Positions 33,930 through 46,917 of a stretch of DNA of 64,000 nt are shown here, piece by piece. The notes below the pieces were generated by a model. That model was not told where the DNA came from. It searched no databases and saw only the letters and a list, made by a program, of their open reading frames with translations. Origin of the DNA: Dasypus novemcinctus (lineage: Eukaryota > Chordata > Mammalia > Cingulata > Dasypodidae); contig NC_080694.1 in the NCBI RefSeq assembly GCF_030445035.2, positions 70,509,147-70,573,146 on the forward strand, given 5' to 3'. The first letter of the stretch is position 1. The number at the start of each line of letters is the position of its first letter. Position numbers and translations under genes: made by a program.

Positions 33930-34838
33930 CATTATACATAATGACATTATTCACAAATGCCAAAAGATGGAAGCAACTTAAGTGTCAATGAACTGAGGAA
34001 TGGACAAATAAAATGTATACACAATGGAATATTATTCAGCTGTAAAAAGAAATGAAGTTATGATACATATGACAACATGGATGAACGTAGAAGACATCAC
34101 ATTGAGTGAAAAAAGCCCAACACAAAAGGACAACTATTGTATGGTTTCATTGTTGTGAACCAACTAGAATAAGCAAACCCATAGAGTCAGAATATACATT
34201 AAAGTTTACCAGGGAATAGGAAGTATAGGCTTAAAATATACAAGGTTCCAATTTGGAAATGCTTTGGTAAGAGAGGGGGTGATGGTAGCACAACTTGTGA
34301 ATGCAACTGGTATTGCTGAAACATCAGAATATGATTAGAAGGGAAATATTAGATTGTAATATCAAGAGTGAGGAATGAACAAATGTAAGGGGGAGTGTAA
34401 TTAGGACCAAAGTAGATTTACCGTTACTGTAGTTATCTTGTGTTAAGGGAAGAACTTGTAAGAGTGATATAAAGATAGTGGTGGCCAGGGATTCGGGGTG
34501 GACAGTGAATAGGGGGAACACAGGGCATTTTTAGGGCAGTAAACTGTTGTGATTGATACTGCAATGATGGAAACATGACAGTACACATTTCTGTAAAGCA
34601 CAAAACGTAAGCCATAATTTAAACCATTGACTTCGGGTAGGGTCCCAATGCTTCAATATAGGGTCATCAATTGTAACAAATGTGCCACACTAGTCATGTA
34701 ATAATAACTAGTCGTGTGTGTGGCGAGGGGTGGAGGGGTTATAAAGGAATTCCTTATACTTTCGGTATAATTTTCCTGTAAATCTAAAAATTTCTAAAAA
34801 TTTATTATTGCTAAAACACACAACAAACAAACAAAAAG
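33930..34838 (+). repeat. Old L1 3' end (ORF2 C-terminus and 3' UTR)
   Basis: The plus strand carries the closing L1 block: 'CCAAAAGATGGAAGCAACT' (matching the L1 tail at 2400-2420), 'CACAATGGAATATTATTCAG', 'GACAACATGGATGAACGTAG' and 'GAGTGAAAAAAGCCCAACAC'. A 3' UTR and an A-rich tail (about 34795-34838) follow. The 5' part is missing. Confidence 0.8.
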
Positions 34839-34869
34839 GGATATGCCCACATGACCATCAAGGTATCAA

Positions 34870-37800
34870 GAAAGAGGCAATCTAAAACAGTAAGATCTGG
34901 GTGCTCAGGTGCCCGCTCCCCGTCACTGTTCAGCAGGGAGCAGGTCACTCACCCTCGGTGCAGGTCCTTGGTCAGGGGTCTAGAGGGAGCAGGGTTGCAA
35001 TCGCCCACGTGCTGAAGCACCTAAGCCTCACCCAGTCTGCCTGGGGGTGAGGAACTCCCCACCCAGAATGTGCAGAAGCTGCTGCACAGGACACTGCAGG
35101 GAGGCAGTTGTGTGGCGGCTGTTGCATGGCTGGAGGACACGGTGTAGCCCAGGCTAAGAGGAAACCATTTCCTCGGGAAAGGGGATTTCATAGCTGTGTA
35201 CATGGGGAATTCCAGGGCCACATGTGAGGGCCCAAAAGGGAGCAGGTGCAGACCCAGCCAGGACCCCTGCACTGTGGCCTTGAGCTGTTCTCTAAGGTAA
35301 TTGAGAGGATAAGCCTTGGGGGAGACCCTAGCACAGGCCAGTCTTCAAAGAAGGGAAAGGTGTTTTCTCTTTTCCTTCCTTAGCTCCTTGCAGACAAGGA
35401 AAACTCTTCTCCTAATACTAGATTAAGAAGCAGAGGCCTCAGAATCTAAATTCCAGCAAATACATGCTAAAAAATCAGAGGTCCAGGAAACATACAAAAC
35501 ATACAAAGAAACTAGAAATGATGGCCCAGGCAAAGGAGAAAAATAAAGCATTAGAAGCAGTCAACAAGACAGATTGGACCTGGGACATACCAGACAAAGA
35601 CTTTTTAAATGACTCTATCGTAAGAAGAAATGAAATCTTAAAGCATAAGACAACTTGGATGAACCTGGAGGACATTATGTTGAGTGAAGCAAGTGAAACA
35701 CAGAAGGACAAATACTACATGACTGCTTATTATGAACTACGTATATCGTGTATACTCATGGGATTAATAATTATAATATAAGCCATCAGGAAATAGAATG
35801 AGGGTAGAGGTTGGGAAGCTGATGGTTAATCCGTGCAGAAATGGTTAAAAGGTTGTCTGTACATCTTTGGAAATGAATGGAAATGGTGAGAGCACAGCAT
35901 GCTGTTTGTGACCAGCATAGCTATTATATGGGAATGACAGCGGTTGAAGGGGAAAATCTAAGGACATGTATATTATTAGAAGGAAAACTAAAAACTGTAA
36001 CATAGGACTCTATAACATAATGATATCTCATGTAACATACAAATATGGGTGATATTGCATATATAAGCCTGTTTTTACAGAGTAAAAATAAAAATAAAGT
36101 AGGGAGAAGAAAACAAAATAGCAACTATGTACAGCAAGGGAAGCATAGAGATTGATAGGTGATGAGTGCTCTTCGGTTTGTTGGATTGTTGGTTGTTTCT
36201 TTATTTCTCAGTATTGTCATTATTGTTGCTGGAATAATGAAGGTTATTAGGAACAACCTTCTGTATTATGAATACAGAACAATCACATAGTACAATCACA
36301 TAGTTATTCTGAATGACTGTGATTGTACCAAATGATATTGATTGTACACTTTGGATGGATTTATGCTTTGTTATTATGTATCAGTAAAACTGATTTGTTT
36401 AAAAAGGAAAAGAAAAAAATGTCTCTAAACATGGTTAAAGTACTAAAGGAAAACATGGAATTAAAGGAAATCAGGGAAACATTAGATGAACACAAAGAGA
36501 GAATCAATAGAGAGATGGAAATTATGAAAAGGAACCAAACAAAGCTGAAAACCAGTATAACAGAAATTAAACATTTCCTAAAGGGGTTCAGCAGCAGATT
36601 GGAGCTGGCAGGAGAACAGTGAACTTAAAGATAATACAATTGAAATCATCCATCCTTTGCAGCAGAAATAAGGAAAAATGAAGCAAACTGAACAGAGCCT
36701 GCAGGACCTGTGGAACAACTTAAAGCACAGCAGTTTACACACTGTGGGAACTCCAGAAGGAAAAGAAAGACAGAAAGGGGCAGAGAAAATACTCAAAGAA
36801 GTAGGGCTGAAAACTTCCCAAATTTAATGAAACCCATCAAAAACATACACATGCTCAAAAAGCTCCAAACAGGATAAACCAAATAGACTCTCACTATGGA
36901 ATATTATAATCAAAACTGTTGAATGCTAAAGCAGAAAATTCTAAAAGTTGCAAGAGAGAGGCAGTATGTCACATATAAGGGAGACTCGATAAGATTAGAA
37001 TGAGATATTTAAAGTGCTGAAAGCAAAAATCTGCCAACCAAGAATTCTACAACCAGCAAAATTTTCTTTCAAAATTGAGGGAGAGATTAAGCCATTCCCA
37101 GAGCAACAAAAGCTATAGACCAACCTTATAAGATATAGAAAGAAAGTTCTGCAAGAGAAAAAAAAGGCAATAGATTGAACTGGCATGAAGAAATAAAGAT
37201 CTCTGGGAAGGGTAATGAAGGCATAAATACAAACCCAAGTACTATTGTGGTTTTGGTTTTGTAACTCCACTTTTTATTTCCTATAGGATCTAAAAGGCAG
37301 ATAGGTGCACTAAATGTAATGATAAATCCTTCGTTTGGGACTCATATGTATAAACATTTAATTCATGGCAAAAGCTTCATAAAGGTGGGGTGGAGGGTTG
37401 TAGGAACATGGTTTGTATATATATTGAAGTAAATTTGGCATCTAATGAGACTATTACAGTTTAGGATGTTCAATGTAAGCCCCATGGAAACTACAAAGAA
37501 AATATCCAAGTAAATGCCAGCTCATAAGGTCATAAGTTCTAGTGCAGGTTACTAGTTTCAGGGGTGAGGGAATGAGGAGTTAATTCTTAACGGGTGTAGG
37601 GTTCCTGACTGGGGAGGTGGGAAGTTTTAGGAAAGGAAGGCGGGGAGAGCCTAGTGAATGTGATTCATCCCACTGAATGGTGAACTGGGGGAGAAGGCGG
37701 GCTAGATGGGAAAGTTTAGAATGTGTACATGTTCCCATGCACAAAAAAAGAGCAACTAAAGAGACAGTAACAATTAAAGGCAATACATGGTCCTGGGCGG

Positions 37801-37900
37801 GGCCTAACAAGGGAGAACAGACGCAAAGGGGCATTGGTGGGACATGAAAAATGGGAATATAAACGTTAAGGTTTATATTCATATCACTATTCTCAAACTT
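34870..37900 (+). repeat. HAL1/L1M-like element, split by a younger L1 tail
   Basis: A GC-rich leader (34890-35450), then 'MAQAKEKNKALEAVNKTD' and 'WDIPDKDFLNDSIVRR', continue after the interruption as an ORF1-like frame ('MVKVLKENMELKEIRETLDEHKERIN'-type coiled coil at 36420-36622), an RNA-binding region with 'TPEGKER' and 'KTSQI', and 'KNLPTKNSTTSKIFFQN'-like sequence. A 3' portion without any reverse transcriptase follows to about 37900. The layout, ORF1 followed by a tail with no ORF2, fits a half-L1 (HAL1) retrotransposon, a class known to be young in armadillo. Stops and shifts make it inactive. The outer limits are approximate. Confidence 0.6.
35618..36416 (+). mobile_element. 5'-truncated L1 insertion inside the HAL1-like element
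   Basis: Begins in the last part of ORF2 ('TTWMNLEDIMLSEASETQKD') and continues through a 3' UTR to an A-rich tail at 36400-36416. An 11-bp duplication with one mismatch flanks it: AAATGACTCTA (35607-35617) and AAATGTCTCTA (36417-36427). The 105-codon frame at 35464-35781 is an accidental fusion across this junction. Confidence 0.8.
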
Positions 37901-38029
37901 GAAAACTGCATTTAAGGTGGATACATAAGTGATTTTCCTTGTTCTTAGGAAACATGTATAATGGTGTTATGTGATCAAGGAGCATGATATATATAGCATA
38001 TATTCAAGTGTCCAGCAAATGGATCAATA

Positions 38030-38125
38030 AATAGATATACACAGACAGACAGACAGGTACATTGAGAGATGAATGGATGGATGGATAGATGGACGCATGG
38101 ATGGATGGATTGATGGATAGAGAGA
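38030..38125 (+). repeat. GGAT/GACA microsatellite
   Basis: An imperfect array of ACAGAC followed by GGAT and GATG units, about 95 bp long, at the end of the HAL1-like 3' region. Confidence 0.85.
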
Positions 38126-38254
38126 ATGAAATGGCAAAGGTGGCAAAATGTTAGAATTAGTGAATCTGGGTATTTAGAGGTGTAGAATATTTTCAAGTTC
38201 TCTGTGTGGAGTTTGTATTATTTCTGTTACTGTCCTGTTTATTTTTTCTATTTT

Positions 38255-38345
38255 TGCAGCAATTTTTTAGGAGGTAGTGGGTTTGGTCTCAGGGTCTTAT
38301 ACATGGGAGGCAGGTGCTCAAACACTGAGCTGCACCCACTCTTCT
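38255..38345 (-). mobile_element. Short tRNA-derived SINE (DAS-III-like)
   Basis: In antisense it carries the tRNA-like core 'GGCAGGTGCTCAAACACTGAG' with an A-rich tail seen as T-rich sequence at 38238-38265. It lies at the left edge of duplication B, and a related SINE in the opposite orientation lies at the left edge of the other copy. Confidence 0.65.
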
Positions 38346-38389
38346 GTTCTGTGAGCTTTGATTTATTTCATAAAAGTTTAAAATAAACT

Positions 38390-39850
38390 GAATGATCATA
38401 AACCAACTTATAAAATCCCTCAGAGCCCACATTTGTTCCAGGACCTCAGGTTAAACATGACCTCTGACATACCAAAGTAAATAGCTGTCATAAGCACAGA
38501 GGTATTTAAATCGCCAACCATGATCATCAAGTCAGAGGCATGTTAGTACCAAATAAAAAAAAAACAATTTCCTGTGAACCACAACATACTCTTTAGGGCT
38601 TTGGAAATTGAACATCTTCACAGACACTGTTTCGACCTTGGGTATCAGAAATAAGTATTACAGGTATCTTATTTAAATGCAATTTATTTCCAAAATTAAT
38701 CTTACTATCCATGGTAAGATTATTTTAAATAGTCAATATATGTTATAACTCTAGTGTTAGAATCACACTTTATTTATTTAAGAGCAAATTTGATTATTTG
38801 TAATACAATCATTAACTAGAAAAAAATTTCTGGAAATACATTCTCATTTCCCTGTCCTTCTTTCATACTGAATAACTTTTTTATCTACTAAAGGTGTCCT
38901 TTTGAAATATTAGGATATATTATGATTCACCAACTGGAATTTTTATAGTAGTGTATCCTAGTGTGTCAATGGGATGCACTTCCGGTGGTTTAGTTAGCTT
39001 TTCTTGATGATCTCAATTTTCAGACAGTTAAGAAATTCTGTTCCATTCTTATTTCTCTAGGCTCAAGAATATTTGCAGGTTGATGTAGGAGTGGACTTGG
39101 TGACAGGTTTCATCCCCTCACCTGAAGTCACAGGTTTCCAAAGGAGGAGGCCTGTGGAGAATCTACCTTAATACTGTGTGAAAGGCACCTATCTAATGTC
39201 ACTGCGGGGAAGCAGGAAAGAAGTGCAGCTGTGGACAGCAGTGCTTAACAAATTCTGCCTCCAGTCTGGGCTCTGCACTGCTTCGAGAAGTAGAAGGTCA
39301 AAGGAACTCTCTTGAGCACAGTAATGTTCATCTTTATAATCTTTTGGAAAAGTGTGCCTACGTTGGTAAAAATATTGTGAGAAGCAGAAGAAAAAGGATT
39401 TATATCTGTATGGGCTAGTTCTTCTGGTTTTCAATAAGAGATCTGAAAGTAAAGAAATATTTTAAATCTCTGAAGAGAAAGCCTCCTTTCTATTTATATT
39501 ATGAAGGACCGAGAAAATTAATCTGTATTATTAGAGGAGGATATGAGGCTACTTCTTGATTTGTGATTTCAGAAATTTTGATGCAGCAGAAATAAAAGAG
39601 GAAACTAGATTAAATTGAAAAACACTTGAAATATCATATTTTATTCATGAAGATTGTGAAGCTAGGAAGGACTCAAGATTTTAGTTCAGTATGCAAAACT
39701 TATAACGTGCATGAAAAATTATATGAAGGTATTCTATGTCAGCTATTTTAATAGGCTGAAAGGGATTTTTATTACTTCTTGAATGGAAGTCACATTACTA
39801 ATGAAATTGTCAAGGAAATAAAAGCATTATATAATTTTTAAATTATTTTA
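38390..39850 (+). repeat. Segmental duplication B, copy 1
   Basis: About 1.4 kb with continuous, diverged similarity to 51961-53450. Shared landmarks in order: 'CATAA.CCA.TTCATAAAA', 'TTTCTCTAGGCTCA', 'GTGGAGAATCTACCTTAA', 'GGGGAAGCAGGA', 'GAACTCTCTTGAGCACAG', 'ATATTGTG.GAA.CAGAAG', 'AATCTCTAC.GAGAAA', 'AGCAGAAATAAAAGA', 'ATTCATGAAGATTGT'. It is non-coding. Its last part also resembles the sequence downstream of the OR2W1 pseudogene (43230-43420). Confidence 0.8.
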
Positions 39851-40920
39851 ATTTTATTTAGATAATTTTAACTAAAGCTCTATTTTATTCAGAAGTTAGG
39901 CACAAATACACACACCAAGATTTCTGTCAATAAGAAACTATTAATCATTTATTCATCTCCTGCTCAGACATTTTAGAACTCAAATGGTGTTTGAAAGCTT
40001 GCGATCCATTTTAGAGTTATTTCTTTTCTTTCTATCTAACTGGATCAATGGCTTAAATCATGATTTTTGAAAAGCAAATTCTGAGGAATTCACGAAATAA
40101 CTATCTTGCCCAGTATATTTAGTTAGTCTGGTGAATGTGTCTACTTCTGAAACATGATCACAGTTTGACTCAAGTTTTCATATTGAAGAAACATATTTGA
40201 AATGGGATAATAAACAAAAAGCACAGAATTTTGTTCTTATCTACATACACACACACCATTTTGATATATACCTGTAATGCTTCAATCAAATATTTTCTCT
40301 TAGCTATTTTTAAAATGAAACTTTCTGAATATTAATTTTCCTTCAGATGATAAGAAGCTCTCTTTCCATAATCATTGGCAAGAAACTATGAATTTGGAGT
40401 GTTCATAATCTGTTTATATGTTAAAATTTCCTGCACCTCTGCCCATGTGTATCTAGAGCACCACTAATGAAGAAAGTTGAACTTATTTGTCCTTCAAATA
40501 GAGACAAGTATTTTCAATTACTTTTCAACACACTGAATAAATTGGTTATTTGTTACTACATATATAATACCAAAGTCTTTTCCATTATTCCAACCCCAAC
40601 TATCACCGCATTCAAATAACTTCACAAAATATCAGTGTTAGTGTTCAAAGTTTAGAAAATGCTAACTAATAGCTTTAGTGATTTTTCCATCATTATCCAC
40701 AGTGTGAACACTTTTTCATTTATTCAAAAATTATCTGTGTTTTGAAGTTCTGCTTTAGGTACTAGAGAAAGAGTGAAAACAATAGACATCCTGCCTTCCT
40801 CCTTAAAGCTTAGACTAGTGGGGGACTGGGGTGTTAAACATTTACCTACATGGTGCTTAAGTACACTTTCTTCATCATTGTGGTAACATGATGATTGAGG
40901 CAGATCATGTTCAAGCATTG
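39851..40920. other. AT-rich DNA, nothing recognised
   Basis: No gene or named repeat seen. Confidence 0.45.
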
Positions 40921-41105
40921 TTCAAACATCTTATGCACATTGTTCTTTTAATCTTAACCCCAACCCTACATATTATTTTGGTCTCTATGTTTACAGATAG
41001 AAAACTAAACCCAGCAGTGTTCTGTAAATTGCATGGGATCAAAGGCTAAACACCAGGCACAGGTAACACATTAACAAAACGATTCTGCCCAATCTCTTAA
41101 GTTCC
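40921..41105 (-). repeat. MIR SINE relic
   Basis: Antisense MIR core: 'TGTTCTTTTAATCTTAACCCC', 'TATGTTTACAGATAGAAAACT', then 'GTAAATTGCATGGGATCAAAG'. It is diverged. Confidence 0.65.
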
Positions 41106-42126
41106 ATGCTATGCTGACGCTCTTAAGAACTCCCTACACCTGATGTAAGATATGAAATGAGAAGAGACTGTGGGCCAGGAACATCCTCTGTAAGCAAGAA
41201 ACATTTAAGAAGCAGCTTAAAGAATGAGCAGGAGTTTAGAAAACAAGAGGTTTCCAAGAGCTTAGATGAGAATTAGTTTGGCATGTGAAAAAACTGAGAG
41301 AAGGAAGTAACAAGATGGGGAAAGTTGTTTGTGAGATGAGAATGAGGGTTAGGCAAGAGCCAAATCATGCAGGTCTGTTGAGTGCTTCTTTAGAACTTTA
41401 AATCAACCTTAATATACTGGAAAGCCATTGGCTAGCATCAAGACATGGATGGTGCGATGTTATGTGCGGTGATACAATGTAAATGAACAGCCTTTATACA
41501 TAAGAGAGTATTGACAGAATCTAGAGGAAAAATGGCAGTGTTTTCAAGGAGAGCAGAGGTGGTGGAAATTTTAAAAAGCAAAAGATAACAAAAATTGTTG
41601 CATTCAAGAATGAGGTGATACGTTAGGTATTAGGACTGAGGGAGATAATGTGCCCATGACAAATATCAGATCTCTTACATAAACTGTGAGATTGAAGGAG
41701 CTTCTCACTAAGATACGGAAAAAGAAGAACACTCATTTCCTCATTCCAACATTAGCCAAATCACTGTATTTTATAGGTGAACTCTCTGACCATGTAAGAG
41801 AATAAGGCCACTATATCAAGATAACTAGTTTTGTGGAGAATCATAGGATTATGTTATTTTAGAACCAGTATATTCCAAATTGTCAAGGTTACTTGGAAGA
41901 TAATCAGGCCCTGAATTTATGAATGAGCTCTCCATGGTCACCAGGATAAAAAAAAGAAATCTAATATTAAACTCATCACCATAATAGAATCTGCAACAAA
42001 TATGTTATTACTTGACTACAGTATTAAATTCACCTGATTTTTAAAATTGTTAATATAGATTCTTTCTCCCTCTTTAGTTCATGTATTTAATCAAATATTA
42101 AATGATTTAGAAAGTTTGCATTGAAA
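41106..42126. other. Unassigned DNA upstream of the OR2W1 pseudogene
   Basis: 41130-41560 has the purine-rich look of an old interspersed repeat ('GCCAAATCATGCAGGTCTG', 'GGAAAGCCATTGGC'), of a type also known from the human genome, but I could not recall its family. No gene is evident. Confidence 0.35.
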
Positions 42127-42240
42127 AATTTCCTCCTTATTCTTCTTCTTTTCCTTCTCCTCCTCCTCCACCTTCTCTTTCTCCTTGCTCCTTCTTCTTC
42201 TCCTCCTCCATCCTCTTACCCACCCCCATTCTCATTCTAG
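42127..42240 (+). promoter_or_regulatory. Polypyrimidine tract and splice acceptor of the OR2W1 exon
   Basis: More than 100 bp of CTT/CTC repeats end in TTCTAG at 42240, 20 bp before the ATG. This is the likely 3' splice site of the coding exon. The tract is also a pyrimidine microsatellite. Confidence 0.6.
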
Positions 42241-42260
42241 GATTTAGGTTTTGGAGGATT

Positions 42261-43223
42261 ATGGACCAAAGCAACTATAGTTCTCCCCATGGTTTTATTC
42301 TGCTTGGTTTCACTGACCACCCCAAGCTGGAGGTGATGCTCTCAGGAGTTGTCACCATCTTCCACCTAATCATGTTGGTGGGTAACACGGCCATCATTCT
42401 GGCTACACTCCTAGACTCCCATCTCCACACACCAATGTACTTCTTCCTCAGGAATTTATCTTTCCTGGATCTATGTTTCACCACCAGTATCATCCCCCAG
42501 ATGCTGGTCAACTTGTGGGGGCCTGACAAGAGCATCAGCTGGGGGGGCTGCATCGTTCAACTCTACGTTTACATGTGGTTGGGCTCCACGGAGTGCCTCC
42601 TCCTGGCGGCGATGTCCTACGACCGCTTCACCGCCATTTGTAAGCCCTTGCATTACTTGGTCATCATGAGCCCTCATCTGTGCCTCAGGATGATTACCAC
42701 GGTCTAGGGCATTAGTTTGGCCAATTCTGTAGTTTTATGTGCACTCACCCTGCATTTGCCTAGATGTGGAAACAATATTCTGGACCTTTTTTTGTGTTAG
42801 TTGCCGGCTATGGTCAAACAAACATGTGAAGACGCCACAACTGTGGAAATGTCTGTTTTTGCTTTAATTATTTTCATTGTTCTTACCCCCCTCATACTTA
42901 TTCTTATATAGTATGGCTACATGGCACAAACTGTGTTAAGAATAAGGTCAAAAGCAGGCCAATGAAAAGCAGTTAATACCTGTGGCTCTCATCTCCCTGT
43001 GGTGTCCGTATTCTATGGAACTATTATCTACATGTACCTTTGACCAGGTAACAGTGCCTCCCAGGACTAGAGCAAGTTCCTCACCCTCTTCTACACCATC
43101 ATCACTCCAAGTCTCAACCCCCTCATCTACACCTTGAGGAACAAGGACACGAAGGATGCACTGAAGAAGCTGATGAGGGTGGAGCACAAAGCTGCAAAGA
43201 TGAGGAGGAAATGGAAGTCATAG
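42261..43223 (+). pseudogene. OR2W1: OR2W1 olfactory receptor pseudogene
   Basis: Starts [16 protein letters not shown], the same as my recollection of OR2W1, and holds its frame to a final stop at 43221-43223. That makes 320 codons, the family length. It shows the TM1 [18 protein letters not shown] in TM2, [14 protein letters not shown] in TM3 and [11 protein letters not shown] in TM7. Six in-frame stops break it: 42705-42707 (a tryptophan site), 42798-42800, 42909-42911, 42963-42965 (a likely CpG change at an arginine), 43041-43043 and 43068-43070. No net frameshift is present. The first stop falls after TM3 to TM4, so no receptor can form. Sequence continuity with the intact orthologue is high otherwise. 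Confidence 0.88.
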
Positions 43224-43844
43224 AAAATATAGAGTGACTGAAATAATGGAATACACTTTCTAGTTTTCTTCAATTTTAGATATTTTACATCTGTATCCAA
43301 ACTCATAATGTGCATGAAATGTGCAAAAATTATTTGAAGATATTCTATGTCAGTTTTTAAAATAGACTCCTTCCTGAATGGAGTCCCAGGGTAATTGAAA
43401 ACAGTCAAGGAATTAAAATCATGGAATTCACACATACTTTAAGTAGATGGAACTTGGGTTGAACTTAAGGATTCTCTAAGTTTTGAGTTTGGCAGACAAT
43501 ATTCAGGTAAAAAAGAAGAACTTGGCAAACCCATAGAGGTTGAAAGCCAGCATGGTAATAGATATAATAAAGAATGTAAGTAAATAGCCTCAAGGAATAA
43601 ATGTGGGTTGAAATATGGAGACCAGATTAACAATCATTAAATAAATATGTACTGAATGTCTATTCTGTGGGAGGCAGTGTGAAAATCCACCTCTTGTGTT
43701 TAACTCATATATAATCAATATTTGGGAACTACTGCTCTGCTTTAGTAAAGATGTATAAAGAAATCAACACATTTCTTATCCCCCTTACATTATCATCAGA
43801 CACTAGCCAATAAGTAGCTCAGAATTAAAAGCAGTCCAAGAAAT
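43224..43844. other. 3' flank of the OR2W1 pseudogene
   Basis: 43230-43420 resembles 39665-39830 and 53255-53440 (landmarks 'CATAATGTGCATGAAA', 'GATATTCTATGTCAG'), so it belongs to the same duplicated OR-flanking family. The remainder is unassigned. Confidence 0.5.
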
Positions 43845-44715
<871 letters not shown>

Positions 44716-44833
44716 TAATCTAAAATCTATGGGCCCCAATATATATAACTGTACAGCACAAAATAGGTAAAGAAAGTTATTTGTTAAAGGTAAAATAGAT
44801 AAATGGATGTGTGGGTCAGATTAGCCTCCACAA

Positions 44834-45396
44834 TGTTATTGTTGAAGAAAATATGGCACTTACTGGGGCACAGAGACTGATTGACCACAAGCAAATAATT
44901 TATTGAAAAGCTCTCCCAATGGAGGGGGTCTGAAGAACAGACTTCAGCCCCTCCATCAGCATGCTGTGGGTCTGAAGAGAGACTTCAGGCCACTCCTGGA
45001 AGGGGGGACTTGAATTTATACAGAACTTTCCTAGGTAGGGAAATGATAGCTGGTGGGAGGGAGTTAAGGGCCCAAGTGAGGTGCAGGGACCAATAGTAAG
45101 TCCTAGAGGTGAAAATTGTCCCTGGTAGTGACTAGAATATAGTGGGCTAAGGAGTTATGGTTTCTTGGAATGCTGCAGGAGCAGATGTTTCTTTGATCTG
45201 TAGGGATTTTATCTCCCTCAGATTGGGAAGGTTCTCATTTCCCTTACTCCCATCTCTATGTGGTTTCTTTGTTTAACTTGTGAGGAAGTGCCATGCCCTT
45301 GGACACATAGGCTTACAGGGGATGTGGTTAGCCTTTCCTCAGTGCATATCAAGGGAAACTCAACTACAGCTTGTTAATTATTGCAAGACTCTAACA
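44834..45396 (-). mobile_element. Candidate solo LTR, limits uncertain
   Basis: On the minus strand a TATAAATTC motif (about 45012-45019) precedes CAATAAATT (about 44898-44906) with a GC-richer stretch between and after, the layout of an LTR. The proposed ends TGTTA...TAACA form a 5-bp inverted repeat, but the flanks (CCACAA and TTTATC) do not form a duplication, so the ends are tentative. It could also be another repeat class. Confidence 0.4.
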
Positions 45397-45579
45397 TTTA
45401 TCATTGAAGTTAGTAAGTCATGCGAAAAGTGGCCCAAAATCTGCATATTGGAAAGGCTTTTCTAGATTTTCTTCAAGAATTAAAATATCATCCATTTGAA
45501 TTAGTTTCCATCGAGGCAAAAAAGTCACAAGTTACCCACATGGCATAAACTTTTTCATGTCGTTAGCTATTTTCAATCT

Positions 45580-45745
45580 ACCTTAACTCACAAGTTTAAC
45601 TGTGTCTCCTTGAGCAATTTATTTTCCTTTTCTGAGCCTTTGTTTTCTCATCTGAGATAGATACAATAGCTATTGCATAGAAGTGAAGATTAAATGAGGA
45701 AAAAACAAAGATATAAAACAGGTGGGGAAGCCCTTCATACACAGT
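45580..45745 (+). repeat. MIR SINE relic
   Basis: Plus-strand MIR core: 'CTCCTTGAGCAATTTATTTT', 'TCTGAGCCTTTGTTTTCTCA', then 'GAAGATTAAATGAGG'. It is an ancient tRNA-derived SINE. Confidence 0.75.
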
Positions 45746-45779
45746 GGATTAATTTCCTTCTCTTCACTTGCATTCATGC

Positions 45780-45800
45780 TCACACACACACACACACATT
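45780..45800. repeat. (CA)n microsatellite
   Basis: About ten CA units. It is the only dinucleotide array of note here. Confidence 0.85.
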
Positions 45801-45934
45801 GGCTAAAAAAATGTTATTTTTCTCTCCTGAAAATGGGAGATTTGAATTCATGTAGTTTTCTTTTAATTTTAAGAACAAATTAATTAGTCACAACTGAAGT
45901 TTAGCCTATAATTTAATTACTTATGTGTAGCATA

Positions 45935-46340
45935 AACATTTTTTTTCAATTTTATTAGAGCAGTTATAAGTTTACAGAAATATCTTGCTGCAAGTACAGA
46001 TTTCCCATGTACCCCCCTCACACATACACATTTTCCTACTATTAACATTAGTATTGTAACTACATTCTACATTACTATGATCTTTCTTACAACTGATGAA
46101 ACTGTATTATAATTACATCAACTAAAGTCCATAATTTACATTAGGTCACTCTATGTATCATGCAGTTCTATAGTTTTGCATGTATTTTTTTTTCTTCTTT
46201 TAGCATATATGCAGCCTAAAATTTCCCATTTTAACCACTTTCAAGTATACTAGTAAATGTTGATAAAGATTCACAACTAGCCTAAACATTTATCCTTTCC
46301 TCCAGTAAAGTTCCCACCACTCTTTCTAATTTGAAGAACC
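45935..46340 (-). repeat. Old L1M 3' UTR
   Basis: Antisense match to the well-known mammalian L1M 3' UTR: 'AAGTTTACAGAAATATCTTGC', 'TTTCCCATGTACCCCCCTC', 'ACTAAAGTCCATAATTTACA', 'GTTCTATAGTTTTGCATGT'. The region at 55075-55246 is a relative. Confidence 0.7.
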
Positions 46341-46917
46341 CTCCATCTCTAGAATTCAATTACTAAATAGTCCCTGTCTCTAAAATATATACATCCATGT
46401 CAGGGCATGAGACCTAGGCATTCTTGTTTAATAATCTAGGGGCAAGACTAATATATGATGAAATGAAAGAAACAAAATAGATGGCAATGGCTATATTCTC
46501 TTAAACAACAGTCAGTAATGGGGGAAGAAATGGGGGAGTATATGGAATATAAAATAAACTTGGTTATTTCCTTATAGCTATTAATTTTGAGAAAAAACCA
46601 AATTGCTTCAAATTGGAGATTGTAGGAAACAGAGGGGATAAGGAAAAAGAACAATTTCAATATCAGTAAAAATGATTTAAAAATAAAGGACTGATTATTT
46701 TATAGAAAGATAGCTATTAGAACAAAAACACACTTTCCTAAGTGCTAAAAGTTACACCAGTAATAGGTAGTTGTGTCCCCAGACCAGATAGTAAGAGTAT
46801 ACATGTGTGTATAAGTAGTTTTATATATAAAATAATATGACAGATCTAAAGCCAAACATATCGATCATATCAATAGCTATTACTGCATCTATTAAAGCAA
46901 AACGATTTTCAAATGGG

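Noticed and set aside
35464-35781. 105-codon frame that begins ORF1-like and ends like the ORF2 C-terminus
   Set aside because: It is an accidental fusion across the junction of the HAL1-like element and the nested L1 tail, and the target duplication marks the join.
37580-37882. 100-codon minus-strand frame
   Set aside because: It is antisense to the 3' part of the HAL1-like element, without a motif.
38030-38125. Possible CRISPR-like array
   Set aside because: It is a simple GGAT/GACA microsatellite without spacers, in a mammalian genome.
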